A stretch of 64,000 bases of DNA from Sthenelais limicola (GCA_942159475.1 OW804097.1:2521357-2585356), one strand, 5' to 3'; shown: positions 47,160 to 58,639, numbered from the stretch's first letter. A program made the numbers and translations. Notes: generated by a model not told the origin, from the sequence alone.

Positions 47160-47900
47160 CACTGATACTTGGTTGACCCGACCTTGACCTTAACCTTGAC
47201 CTGTTGTACACTTTATCTCCTCAAGTTTGATGTTTTTTCAGATGTAATTGTATTGAAATGTTTAGTTCAGTTTAAAGGATAAATCATGTCCACTTGATTT
47301 CCAGTAGGAAATAGTTTGCCTAAATACTATTCCATCTGTTTTCTTATGTGCTTAGTAAATTGGGTGGTAGCTGGGAGGAAGTTTGCCAAAATTCGTGAAA
47401 ATCGCGCACTTTGTGACAAGTTTTTTAAATTTGGTACAGTGATAGATATGGGTCTAAGGTCATTCAAGGTCATTTTCAAGGTCAAAATCCAATATGCCAC
47501 CACTAGGATACCAGAATGTCATGTATTTCCACTCCCTTTAGCACTATATCCAAGTGTTATACCAGTTAGTCCATTTTTAAGGTGTTGGAAAGACATTTCA
47601 GAAGTTACTTTGCTGTTTCAAGGTCATTCAAGGTCATTTTCAAGGTCAAAATCCAATATGGCCACCAGGGATTAAAGAATGTTATATCTTGGCTCTCATT
47701 AGCACTATATCCAAGTGTAATACCAGTTTGTCTATGTTTTTAGGTATGAGGAATCCATTTCCGAAGTCATTTTCCTGTTTCTAGCTCATTTAAGATCATT
47801 TTCAAGGTTTAAATCCTGAATGTCATGATTATAGAATATCATATCTCAACTCCTGTGCATTATATCCATGTAAGATACCTATTTGTATATGTTTGAATCT
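47160..47900 (-). repeat. Inverted copy of the 54.4-55.5 kb repeat family
   Basis: The reverse complement contains gaaatggattcctcatacct and gaccttgaaaatgaccttga in the same order as the array at 54440-55460. The two regions face each other with the LINE between them. Confidence 0.75.
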
Positions 47901-48899
47901 CAAAGAGTCACGCTCTGTGAGTTGTCTACTGTACACAATATTTTTTTTTTTTTTCACTTCTTTGATCTTAGCCTCAATATAACATTCAGTACACAAATGT
48001 ATAAAAATTATTCTGGGACGGAATTCATAATAAAAAAGTGAACTCTTAGACAGATGTTATTTAAAAACTTACAAAATCAGAAACTAGAAGAGCAATTCCT
48101 TTCAAGATATCACATTTGTGATTCTGTTGACGTTTAACTAAATGGTATCCAAATAGAGGTAATTAGAGAACACAGATTTGATGGATACAAGCCAGTTGAC
48201 AAGAAAAAAAGGGTGCTTCTGTTACACCACCATGTTGGTGTATACTATAAACGTTCCTAAATTATATTAAAGACCCTGGAGATCTTCACCAAATGTTGTT
48301 GTTGTTGTTGTTACTTTTATTATGGCAATACAAGGGCAAGGTCAGTGGGTCAATCTCCCTGGGATGGGAGGATCTCAAGCCCTACTGGACACAGTGGTTT
48401 ACATATTATAGGGGTAACAATCAACCATTAGGTCAACGATCTAATGGCTGCCCCTATAAGATGATGGTCTTTATAATTGTAATATTGATATTTGCAAGAT
48501 GGTTAGCTAAGTAACAGTAATGTATATATGAAAAAGTGATGAAGTCGAGTGACTCAGAAATAAGAAGATCATAAGATCAGTTATAAATTGTACAATTTTC
48601 TCAACCTAGAGGTTGAATTATGTTTGTATAAATTTAACATGTGTTCATACTAGAACATTAGGCGTTGGTAATGCCTTTAAGATAAGTAACAGATATACTA
48701 AAATGAGGAGTGGTTGAGGAACAATGAGGGGTGATGGGTGGAAGCATCAGGGTGAGAGTACCAAGTAAGAAATATAACAAGATAAGAATAAGGATAAGAG
48801 TAGGAATAAGAATAGAAGTAAGGTCACATATAAGCGCTGACTTGACCAAGACCGCACCACTGGAACATGGAGTGGTACCAATATGATGTCATAATCATG

Positions 48900-51800
48900 T
48901 TAGTAGAGAAAATTTTCATCTAGCCAGATGCTATTGGTTTTTACACTTTTAGTAAAGTTTTTTGGTAGTACGATATTGTGTTGATTGGCCTCCAGTTTAT
49001 TCCAGTAGTGCGGTATCTTATAAAACAGTGAGCGACGAATTAATTCCATTCTGGGTATCGGGCATTTAAATATTAATTTGCCTTGTTGGAATTGGCGGGT
49101 TGGCCTCGGTCGCAAGTCTAAATATTCAGGTTGGGTCTTGACTCTATTTGCTTGTTGGAGGATATGCAGCCTTCTCCTCTGCTTCAGTGGAAGCAGACCG
49201 AATCGGTCATGGTACTGGTCAACATTCTGATATCGGTTTGATTTAGTTATTATTCTGAGGGCTTTGTTTTGGAATGTTTGCAGAAATTTCAGATTTGATT
49301 TGGGAGCTGAGTCATAAAAAATATCCGATTGATCTAAGAGTGGTAATATAGTAGTTTTGTAGACCTGAGCACTGAGGAACCTATTCAGTCTGCTTCTGAG
49401 ATGTCGAAACATCCATAATTTGTGTGACACCTTTTTCTTAATTGAACTTAGATGATTTGAGAATGAGAGGGAGCTGTCAACGATAGTTCCCAAGTATTTG
49501 TAATCATCTACGTCTTCTAATTGATTATCACCCAAGTATAATTTGAAGGCAGAGGAGTCAGCTCTCCACTTGGACCTCAGGGAGGGCCTCGGCAAGAAGG
49601 TCATTGCCTTCGACTTATTTTCATTCAGTGATATTTTGTTTTCCTTGCACCAATTTATGATATTGTTTAGGTCTGATTGTAGATTGTTTGTTACTGATTG
49701 TATATTATTTCCAGACTTACAGATAATTGTGTCGTCTGCGAATATTTGTGGGTTTGATTTTAGAACTTGGCATGGGAGATCATTAATATAGATTGAAAAG
49801 AGGATCGGACCAAGAGTGGTGCCCTGAGGTACACCACATGTGATTAGTTCTTTGTTTGAAATTTGGTTGTTTACAAATACTTGTTGGTGCCTATCACTGA
49901 GATAATTGTTAAACCATTCCAACTCAATGCCACCGAGTCCAACGTTCTCAAGTTTTTTTAGTAGAATTTTGTGGTCAACAGTGTCGAAGGCCTTCCTGAA
50001 GTCCAAGTAGACCGCACGACAGTAATCTTTATTGTTGGTTGCGCAATAGACTTGGTTCAGAAATGAGACCACTGTGTCACTAGTCGAATAGCCCGATCTA
50101 AAGCCATACTGTCCCCCGAATAAAATTTCATTATTTTCAAGGTGTTGCATAAGTTGGCTTTGAACAATTTTTTCTAGAATTTTCGCTGGGATGCATATGC
50201 TTGAGATCGGGCGGTAGTTACCGGGGTCTGTGTTGGTACCAGCTTTGAATAATGGGGTAACTCTTCCTGCTTTCCATTTTGTTGGGATAAGCCCAGTATT
50301 GAGAGAGAGCTCTAGTAAAAATTTAAATTGATCTGTGAGGCAAAGGAGGATCTTTTTCAAGAGATCTGCGCTGAGGTTTTCAAGACCTGAGGATTTGTAT
50401 TGGGATAAGCCACTAATTGTTTTCCGCAAGGTATTTATGTCAATTTGGCCAAAGCTAAAGGGTGGACGAGGTCCATTGTTCGCTTCGATGCATATGCTTG
50501 AGATCGGGCGGTAGTTACCGGGGTCTGTGTTGGTACCAGCTTTGAATAATGGGGTAACTCTTCCTGCTTTCCATTTTGTTGGGATAAGCCCAGTATTGAG
50601 AGAGAGCTCTAGTAAAAATTTAAATTGATCTGTGAGGCAAAGGAGGATCTTTTTCAAGAGATCTGCGCTGAGGTTTTCAAGACCTGAGGATTTGTATTGG
50701 GATAAGCCACTAATTGTTTTCCGCAAGGTATTTATGTCAATTTGGCCAAAGCTAAAGGGTGGACGAGGTCCATTGTTCGCTTTGTTGGTTTCATAGACTA
50801 ACCTTTCATTTTGTGTGAGTGGAGGTATTTGATTTGCTAGTTTTGATCCAATGGATGCAAAATAAGTGTTAAAACAATTTGGTACCTCTTTCTCATCTAT
50901 GTCAAGGTTGTTCTGGATTAATTTAATATGTTCTTGGGATTTTATTTTCTCAGGATTTATGAGCGGTTTCATCTTTTCCCAGAACTTGTGCGGGTTATCT
51001 GCACAGTGTTCGAGCGTTTGTTTTATATGATTATTTTTTAGCGTTTTCGCTAATTTATTCGTTTGCCTCCGGAGACTCTTTGCCTGGTCATAAAGATCAG
51101 TTGATTTATATTTCTTCGCCAATTTAAAATACTTATCTCTCTGCTTCATCATTGTAAAAAGCTCCCCATTAATCCAATCACATCTGGTCCGCACATTCTT
51201 ATATTCACGTACCGGGCACATTCTGTCTAGAATAGTGAATATAAAATTCTCGAAATACTTCCAACATTCGTTTGGATCTCTCATCTGATAATATTCAGTC
51301 CAGTCATGGTCTCTAAGAATTTGGAAAAAGATATTGTAGTTCAGGTTGTTGTAACTTCTAGTAGTAAAGGTAGTCTTTGTAAATTTTTTCTTGAGTTTTT
51401 TCCTAATTAAGAAGACTGGTTTATGGTCTGATATGTTCAAATTGAGGACTCCACTAGACAGAATGAATTTGGAGTTCGAATAGATGTGATCAAGGGTGGT
51501 GGCTGAGGAGGAGGTTACTCTTGTTGGGGATGATATGAGTTGTACAAGTTGATTAGAGGTCATAAGTTTTGATAGCTCTTTACTTGGGCCCGAATTATCA
51601 GAATGGTTTATATTAAAATCTCCGACGAGGTAGATTTCATTATTATCTGGGATGTTTTCTAAGGTGTTTTTTATGCTCTCAAGTGCTGTAGCATATTTTC
51701 CACTAGGTGGACGATAAATGCTTAAGACAACTTTGATCTTCTGGTTTTCATCTCCAATTCTGAATATCTGCATTTCTAAATCAGGGTTACTTGTATTCAA

Positions 51801-52064
51801 ATGGGCGTATTGGTTACTATCTACCAATAAGTCATCTTTAGAGTACATAGCAATTCCTCCTCCCCGTGCCTTTCCCTCGACCCTATCCTGTCTATGAAAT
51901 TTGTATCCCGGGATAACTACTTGGTTGCTGGATACTTTCTTTGTGAGCCATGTTTCACATAGTATCAGTAGGTCAATTTGTGACTTTTGTACCAGAGCTT
52001 CCACCTCCTCAAAGTTCCTCAACAGACTTCGTATATTGAGTCCTATTAATTTAAAACGTGATTT
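48900..52064 (-). CDS. LINE ORF2: endonuclease and reverse transcriptase
   Basis: The N-terminal apurinic-endonuclease domain shows LNIRSLLRNFEEVE, LLILCETWL, GGGIAMYS, VGDFNINHSD and ISDHKPVF. The reverse transcriptase core shows YRPISSICI, GFRSGYSTSDTVVSFLN, YLDFRKAFDTVDH, CGVPQGTTLGPILFSIYIND and FADDTII, with the paired Asp codons at 49731-49736. It ends with a normal C-terminal segment. Two oddities: 297 bp (50487-50783 against 50190-50486) is duplicated in tandem and in frame within the RT finger region, and the frame opens after a TGA without an ATG before the endonuclease. It is about 1050 codons long, longer than usual by the duplication. The duplication probably abolishes function. 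Confidence 0.9.
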   Translation of the reverse strand, partial: KSRFKLIGLNIRSLLRNFEEVEALVQKSQIDLLILCETWLTKKVSSNQVVIPGYKFHRQDRVEGKARGGGIAMYSKDDLLVDSNQYAHLNTSNPDLEMQIFRIGDENQKIKVVLSIYRPPSGKYATALESIKNTLENIPDNNEIYLVGDFNINHSDNSGPSKELSKLMTSNQLVQLISSPTRVTSSSATTLDHIYSNSKFILSSGVLNLNISDHKPVFLIRKKLKKKFTKTTFTTRSYNNLNYNIFFQILRDHDWTEYYQMRDPNECWKYFENFIFTILDRMCPVREYKNVRTRCDWINGELFTMMKQRDKYFKLAKKYKSTDLYDQAKSLRRQTNKLAKTLKNNHIKQTLEHCADNPHKFWEKMKPLINPEKIKSQEHIKLIQNNLDIDEKEVPNCFNTYFASIGSKLANQIPPLTQNERLVYETNKANNGPRPPFSFGQIDINTLRKTISGLSQYKSSGLENLSADLLKKILLCLTDQFKFLLELSLNTGLIPTKWKAGRVTPLFKAGTNTDPGNYRPISSICIEANNGPRPPFSFGQIDINTLRKTISGLSQYKSSGLENLSADLLKKILLCLTDQFKFLLELSLNTGLIPTKWKAGRVTPLFKAGTNTDPGNYRPISSICIPAKILEKIVQSQLMQHLENNEILFGGQYGFRSGYSTSDTVVSFLNQVYCATNNKDYCRAVYLDFRKAFDTVDHKILLKKLENVGLGGIELEWFNNYLSDRHQQVFVNNQISNKELITCGVPQGTTLGPILFSIYINDLPCQVLKSNPQIFADDTIICKSGNNIQSVTNNLQSDLNNIINWCKENKISLNENKSKAMTFLPRPSLRSKWRADSSAFKLYLGDNQLEDVDDYKYLGTIVDSSLSFSNHLSSIKKKVSHKLWMFRHLRSRLNRFLSAQVYKTTILPLLDQSDIFYDSAPKSNLKFLQTFQNKALRIITKSNRYQNVDQYHDRFGLLPLKQRRRLHILQQANRVKTQPEYLDLRPRPTRQFQQGKLIFKCPIPRMELIRRSLFYKIPHYWNKLEANQHNIVLPKNFTKSVKTNSIWLDENFLY
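50190..50783 (-). repeat. Perfect 297-bp tandem duplication inside LINE RT
   Basis: The two copies appear identical over 99 codons (on the coding strand from NNGPRPPFSFGQ to RPISSICI). Identity at every base suggests a very recent duplication or an assembly artefact. Confidence 0.9.
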
Positions 52065-52584
52065 CAGTATTAATCAGGCCTTGAATTGTTGCGATGGAGC
52101 AATTTTCTTCAATAGATTTGATTCTGTTATCAAAGGTAGTCAATTTTTCAGTGATGCTAGTATTTAATGTTTCAAATCGACTAGTGAGGGCTGTGAATTT
52201 GGTCTTTACAGCAGTGAATTCAGTGGAGTTGGCTGTCATTTGGAGTGTATGTAAATTTGTGTAATGGTTTTTTATCTCATCAGATAGTTGGTCGAGCGAT
52301 TTCAATCGACAGTACACCGGTGAAGACGGAGGTGTTTGGTCACCGCCATATTGATAGGTGGGCGAGGTAGGCAATGGCACAGAGCTAGCTTCAGTGGGAC
52401 GAATTGGGGTATATGGTGAATCAATACTAGCCATTTGCTCGTTTACAGATAGAGGCTTGCTTGATTTGGAATTAGTGGTACTTTTACGTGGAGTTTTCTT
52501 TAAGCGCCGATCATTTAACTTGGGGTCACTATGTTGGGCGTCATTAGGTGGGACGCCACTGTGTTTTGTTTTCTCGCCATTCAT
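52051..52584 (-). CDS. LINE ORF1 protein
   Basis: The first ATG in frame gives MNGEKTKHSGVPP and 177 residues. The N-terminal half is basic and Pro/Ser-rich (RRLKKTPRKSTT). The C-terminal half forms a predicted coiled coil (LKSLDQLSDEIKNHYTNL, FTALTSRFETLNTSI). No zinc knuckle or RRM is visible. The stop overlaps the beginning of the ORF2 frame by a few codons. ORF1 proteins bind the element's RNA; that role is assumed by position. Confidence 0.7.
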   Translation of the reverse strand: MNGEKTKHSGVPPNDAQHSDPKLNDRRLKKTPRKSTTNSKSSKPLSVNEQMASIDSPYTPIRPTEASSVPLPTSPTYQYGGDQTPPSSPVYCRLKSLDQLSDEIKNHYTNLHTLQMTANSTEFTAVKTKFTALTSRFETLNTSITEKLTTFDNRIKSIEENCSIATIQGLINTEITF

Positions 52585-52699
52585 TCTGCTTTGTTTTGCA
52601 CTGTCACGAGCGATAATTGAGGTGATTACCGGGTACACGTATACACTCAAACACTGGGAATGAACAAAATGTAAATTTTACCGCGATCCTTTGATTTTT

Positions 52700-54430
52700 G
52701 GTACTCAATCACTGAACGTCAGGTATCCACATTCGGTCCAATTACACAATATCCGTATTTTGTCTTTGGATTGGTGCTTTAAACCTATTCCTGCCTATTT
52801 GTTTGTTAGTCCGTTTCTGAGTGTGATGTCGCTCTCGGCGCCATCTTGCAAAGTCCCAAATCCCAATGATCTGTTTGATACCTGATAGGTATGGTGGTAA
52901 GCCATACCAGCTTGGATTTTCCGTATCTATTATCTGATCTTGAAGCACTACAGGTTCTATCTTAGATATTAAAATTAGAAACTGTCAAGCATACATTATG
53001 CATACCTGCTCAGTCTTCCCTGGCTCTACATACTCAAAGTGCAGGCATTTTACATAATGATGAGTATTGCTGCATGAGTTATGGGCATCATGAACCAACC
53101 CACTGAGATGTAGAAGTGACTGCTCAGACCTGTGGTCATGGCCATTTTGACGTACAAATAAATATTGCCTGTTGTATGCCTGTCTTCTCCAAAGACATGG
53201 TACTACTAGAGACCGACTCAGTCAATCATGATATTTTCATGGAATGGAAGTTTGTTGTACTCTGGGGACAAGAAGTTTAGATTGATGGCCCTTGGTCTGA
53301 GTCAGGAGTCCAGCATCAAGTTTCTAACAGAGGATAGTTGGCAAAAGGCCTCACTCATAGACAACAGGAGTAGGAGGGCATAGTTTTGCTGTTTTCTAAA
53401 ACTGAATTGCTGAACGGATTCAATTCCTCAATACCTCTAGGCTCTGTACAACCTTGTCAAAGATGGCACAGTTGTCAAACCCTTTAAGTAACCCATCATA
53501 TTGGAAGGTGGTGAGGTCATAGACCCTCAGATGGTGTGGTGCTGGCCTCTTTCCTGAGTTTGGCCTCTCAGAGTTGTAGATCAGAGTTTGATCGGGGAAA
53601 AACATAAGATACACCCATCTCCCACATATTCCAAATAATTCGACCTCAATATTGCCTTGCTCTCCCCTTCTTACCTGCACTCTCACAGTGCAATGTTGTA
53701 TTAGCAATGTTTAGGATTGGTGAAAAGACTTTCCTAAGGATACAAAATGCTTCAGTTTACCCTAAGCCCCAAACATGGATTGATATATGTGACATCTCAG
53801 AACAGTGGTGCAGACTCACTGAATGAAGCAAGGAAGCTCATATTCAACAGGCTTTCATAATGCTTTATTCCAGCATGCCCTGGTCACTGCAAACTTATTT
53901 AAATTGGGCTGGGAATGGAATGCCAGAACCAAAGTGTTGCTATATATAGGTATGATATTATATTAAAACCTATTATGGGTAGTATACTCCCCCTCCATAT
54001 ATCTTGGGTAGTAGCCCCCCTACTATTCAGGATATGCAAGCCCGCACCTGCGTGCTTGGTCACGTGGGCCACGCCCACTATTCACTGACTAATAAACATT
54101 ATACATCAAGAAGCCGCCGTGTCCACTTGCTTTTTCCCTTACATTATATTCAATAATATAACAGTGTGGGTACCATATTGGATAGATCCGGTAAATGCCA
54201 CCTGGTCTTTCAATTTTCCCAATCACGGTTGTTTTAATGATATAACAGATACATTATTTAGAGTGATGCAATGTTATATTGGAACTTTTCACTCAATATT
54301 TCACCATTAATGGGTGATAGAAAGTTATTAAGGAGTATTGAAATAAAGATTATGGTTGTTTTAATGGGTCCAGAAAGCTAAAGAGATAAGCCATTGACGT
54401 TGATAGTTCTTTAAGAACAGGAATATGACA
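52700..54430. other. Intergenic
   Basis: Apart from the minus-strand ORF at 53420, no supported feature. A CT/poly-C-rich segment with an atatatcttgggtagtag motif lies near 53995. Confidence 0.4.
53420..53652 (-). CDS. Possible exon, propeller-like sequence
   Basis: After an acceptor-like gagagtgcag the minus frame reads VRRGEQGNIEVELFG, GRWVYLMFFPDQTLIYNSE, HHLRVYDLTTFQYDGLLKG and ends VLRN with a stop. The regular pattern of hydrophobic and aromatic residues resembles beta-propeller blades. No upstream exon could be joined. It could be a last exon or a fragment of a copied gene. Confidence 0.35.
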
Positions 54431-54439
54431 ACAGGAAGA

Positions 54440-55460
54440 ATTTCTAACAACAGGAATGAATTTCTGACACCTTAAAACATAAATCAAGTGGCATTGTACT
54501 GGATGTATTGCTAATGGGAGCCATGATATGACATTCTTATTGGATTTTGACCTCAGGAAATAACTTCAGAAATGGATTTCTCATGCCTTAAAACATAGAC
54601 AAACTGGTATTACACTTAGATGTAATACTAACAGGAGCTGAGATACATGACATTCTTGTGACCCAATGGTGGCCATATTGGGTTCGACCTTAAAAGTGAC
54701 CTTGAATAACATTGAAGTAAAGAGGTAACTTCTGAAATGGATTCCTCACACCTTTAAACATATACAAAAAGGTGTTATACATAGATGTAGTGACCACAGG
54801 AGCTGAGATATCACACTATTTATCCTTGTAGCAGCCATATTGGATTTTTACCTTGAAAATGACCTTGAAACTGAAATATAAGGTCGGAAATGGATTCCTC
54901 ATACCTTAAAACATGGACTAACAGGTATTACACTTGGATATAGTGCTAAAGGGAGCTGAGCTACATGACATTCTTGCATCCCAGTGTCGGCCATATTGGA
55001 TTTTTTGATTTGAAAATGACCTTAAATGACTTATATGAACTTGAAAGGGAAAAGTAACTCCTGAAATGGATTGCTAACACCTTAAAACATAGGAAAATAG
55101 ACATTATAAATGGATATAGTGCTAACAGGAGCTGAGATATGACATTTGTTATGCTAGAAGCAGCCATATTGGATTTTGACCTTGAAAATGACCTTGAAAC
55201 TGAATTATAAGGTCAGAAATGGGTTCCTCACACCTGAAAACATGGACAAAGAGGTATCATACATGTATCTAGTGCAATTAGGAGCTGACATATGATTATC
55301 TTCTTTCCTGGTGGCGGCCATATTGGTTTTGGTGCATACAGCCACCAGGGGGCTACCTCAGTTTGTATGCGGTGATTTTAGAAAACCTTAGACCAATATC
55401 TACCAGTGTACCAAATTTCAAAAACTTGTCAAAGTGCGCGATTTTCTTGAAGATCCTCCC
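54440..55460 (+). repeat. Degenerate tandem repeat, alternating 153 / 165-176 bp units
   Basis: The landmark gaaatggatt recurs at about 54569, 54734, 54887, 55063 and 55216. Units contain ggagctgagatatgac, ggccatattggattttgacc and gaccttgaaaatgaccttga. Alternating spacing suggests a dimeric unit of about 330 bp. An inverted copy lies at 47160-47900. Confidence 0.8.
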
Positions 55461-55557
55461 AGCTATGGTGTGTACAGAGTTTGTAGGTCTGACCCAAGTG
55501 TGTACTATCAACAAGAATACTACTCTATTTGCTGCTATGTGTGTCAGTGGGGCCGTC

Positions 55558-56180
55558 ATACATATAGATCATATAGATCTCTCCCTGTGCTACCTTCCCA
55601 CTCTATAGGACTTAACGGGAGCTGTGGGTTCACCATCCAGACATCTATACATATAGATCATATAGATCTCTCCCTGTGCTACCTTCCCACTCTATAGGAC
55701 TTAACGGGTGCTGCTGGTACACCATCCTGACATCTATACATATAGATCATATAGATCTCTCCCTGTGCTACCTTCCCACTCTATAGGACTTAACGGGAGC
55801 TGTGGGTTCACCATCCAGACATCTATACATATAGATCATATAGATCTCTCCCTGTGCTACCTTCCCACTCTATAGGACTTAACGGGAGCTGTGGGTTCAC
55901 CATCCAGACATCTATACATATAGATCATATAGATCTCTCCCTGTGCTACCTTCCCACTCTATAGGACTTAACGGGTGCTGCTGGTACACCATCCTGACAT
56001 CTATACATATAGATCATATAGATCTCTCCCTGTGCTACCTTCCCACTCTATAGGACTTAACGGGAGCTGTGGGTTCACCATCCAGACATCTATACATATA
56101 GATCATATAGATCTCTCCCTGTGCTATCTTCCCACTCTATAGGACTTAACGGGAGCTGTGGGTTCACCATCCAGACATCT
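55558..56180 (+). repeat. 89-bp minisatellite, seven copies, at the UGT promoter
   Basis: The landmark gatctctccctgtgctacc recurs every 89 bp from 55576. Two unit types alternate: type A has gggagctgtgggttcacc and type B has gggtgctgctggtacacc, in the order A B A A B A A. Each unit includes the near-palindrome atagatcatatagatct. The array ends about 20 bases before the UGT start codon. Confidence 0.92.
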
Positions 56181-56200
56181 ATACCATATACCCACCCACT

Positions 56201-58409
56201 ATGCACCTTCACCCCTTCCTCCTGGGTGTCCTCCTGTGTTGCCTAGCAACAGGAGGGGTGGGTAAGAGGATTCTCCTCCTCCCCTATAATTTTGTCAGCC
56301 ATGTCCGCCTGGCTAGGATTCTTGGGGAGAGTTTAATCGCGGATGGGCATGAAGTCTATTTGGGCATCACTGAGACATTCCCCAAAATGGACCTTTTCAA
56401 AGATTCAAAGGTAAAAATCATTACATATTCTTCATAAATTTTCTAAATTCATTCTATTCTCAGAGGTTTTGGTCAATTGACTTTTAGTTGAGTTGGAAAA
56501 GAATGGAAGAAAACATTTTGTTTTTAACTAACTTTAACTGTGAATGCAGCTGTAAGATGCTTTATATGAAACATACAGTTTATATTTCTCCCTTGCAATG
56601 TACGCATGTTTTATGTAAGAAGTAAGATCTGGTGCCAATATGTAACCACTGACCTACATATGAAGCTGACCTTGTTTCCAATATTAGTTCTGATATCCAG
56701 CGTACATTATGTATAGTATGTATTGATGTCAAACAATGCGGGTATAAATAATCTTAATCTGAAAAAATCTTAATAAAGGCGGCCTCAATGGACGCACCTT
56801 CCAGTCCCATCCCTTGAGTTGTGTATTATTCTAAGCAAACGGAATTGATTTATAATCTAATAATGCTGTACAGCTTCCACAATATTTAGTGTCTTCATGA
56901 TGCCACCTTTTCCCACAATCCGGAAATATATAACGACAAACATTTCTGGCCCTCTGTTAATACAAGGTTACCAAGTTAACACTTTATACACCAGCATATG
57001 TACAGATTATAGCCATTGTTAACCCTTTAATCGCCAGCCTATACAAGTTATGCCATTGTTTGCAGGTGCAGTTGTTGGTGCACAAAGCACCACATGTTGA
57101 CTTCCACTCCATGAGCAGGGAGCGGCGGGTGCAGTTCTTCCAGGCCATGCTGGACACCGGTGACATCATCCAAGTGCTGCGCCAAGGCTGGCCTGAAATC
57201 CTCCACATGTGCATCAACCCTCTCAGTGACCGCCAGTACAGGAATGCCATCAAGGCTCTCAACTTTGATCTGGCCATCGTCGGTCTAGTTGCCCACGCCC
57301 GGTGCTTCCTCATCCTGCCCTATGACCTGGGCATTCCCTATGTGGGCATGACAGCTTTCTATGAGCCATGGCTGTCCCGCTCTCCTGTCTTCCCATCAGT
57401 TTACCCCAGTAATGTGCTGGGTCCTGTGTTTACAGACCACATGAGCTTCATGGAGAGGCTGTATAATGTGTGGCAGAATGTGGACTGGATGTTGTGGCCA
57501 GGGCTGTCTAATCTAGATGATACTTTACTGCAACAATACTTCCACCACCGGCCTGCCCTTAGCATCACTGAGCTGAGTGCTCACTGTCTACTCTACCTCA
57601 TAGAGCTGGACCCTCTGCTGGACTACCTGCGCCCCACCATGCCTAATGAGATCACCGTGGCTGGTCTGACCATCACTCCCCCCTCCCCCCTGCCCCCACA
57701 CCTCTTCCAGTACATCCAGGCAGCACCAGAGGGCGTTATTCTCATCACGTTTGGTACAGGCATCCATGTGTTTGAGCCGGCACTATATGCCAGGTTCAGG
57801 GAGGCCTTGTCCAGGGTCCAACACCGAGTATTGTTGAAGCATGAGCATGAGTCTGCGGTGGACATGCCTGGTAATGTGGCCGTGCATGAATGGCTGCCCC
57901 AGAATGATGTGCTGGCCCACCCCAACACTAAGCTCTTCATCACACACTGTGGTAACAACGGTCAGATGGAAGCCCTCTACCATGGCGTGCCCATGATTGG
58001 CATCCCACAGTATGTAGACCAGTTCCACAACTGTAGGCGCCTCACCCACCATGGCTATGGCATCTGCCTCAACCCCCTCACCTTCACTGCACAGGACCTG
58101 GAGACAGCCATCTCTGACATCCTCACCAACTCCTCCTATAGGCAGGCCATCCAGCGGGCTTCAGCTATATTTAGGGACAGGCCCATGACACCTGGAGAGA
58201 CCAGCTTGTACTGGATCAACCATGTAATGAAGTATGGTGGTGACCACCTCCGCTCTCATGCTCTAGACATGCCCTGGTACCAGTACCTCCTCCTGGACAT
58301 CCTTGCCTTCCTATTGGCTGCTGGCCTGGTTACCATGGTTACTGTATGTTGTGTGCTCCACCAGGTGTTGAGGTGGTGTCGGGCGGCAAGGCATGTGAAG
58401 CAGGAATGA
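56201..58409 (+). CDS. UDP-glycosyltransferase (UGT), two exons
   Basis: Exons 56201-56410 and 57066-58409 join in phase 0 to give 517 residues, the normal UGT length. Residues 1-21 are a signal peptide (MHLHPFLLGVLLCCLATGG). FVSHVRLARILGESLIADGHEV carries the His expected to act as the catalytic base, and NFDLAIVG the usual partner Asp. The UDP-sugar signature starts at residue 361 (FITHCGNNGQMEALYHGVP, then a DQ in PQYVDQFHN), preceded by VAVHEWLPQNDVLAHP. A C-terminal membrane helix lies at about residues 477-503 (LLLDILAFLLAAGLVTMV), with a short basic tail ending RHVKQE, which lacks a standard dilysine signal. The enzyme would transfer sugars to lipophilic substrates in the ER lumen. The signature has HCGNNG where many UGTs have HGGxxG. 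The gene is GC-richer than its surroundings. AATAAA signals lie at 58615 and 58624. Confidence 0.95.
56411..57065 (+). other. UGT intron
   Basis: The donor gtaaaa follows the aaag at 56410 and the acceptor ccattgtttgcag ends at 57065. No nested feature is seen. Confidence 0.85.
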
Positions 58410-58639
58410 AGTATATAGCCAATAGACAAATCATAGACAAGATTCAATCTTAATTTCTTTCATGATATAAAATTCTCAAATTTTCATTTTTAGACTGCAA
58501 CAAGCGAGTGAAAAAATGTGAATAGAAAATAATGAACGTATTGTTTTGTCCTATTTTCCAATCATAAACCAATTCAGTCTAACATTGTGAGGGATTTTTC
58601 TGTTGAAAAATAATAATAAAGATAATAAATCTCTAACGT

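Larger units (their letters stand above)
48850..52690 (-). mobile_element. Non-LTR retrotransposon, CR1/L2/jockey-like, near full length
   Basis: ORF1 and ORF2 are arranged as in apurinic-endonuclease non-LTR elements. The boundaries are approximate: the 3' limit is set just past the ORF2 stop and the 5' limit just before ORF1. No clear poly-A tail or target duplication was identified. Clade assignment is by general motif likeness and is not firm. Confidence 0.8.
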
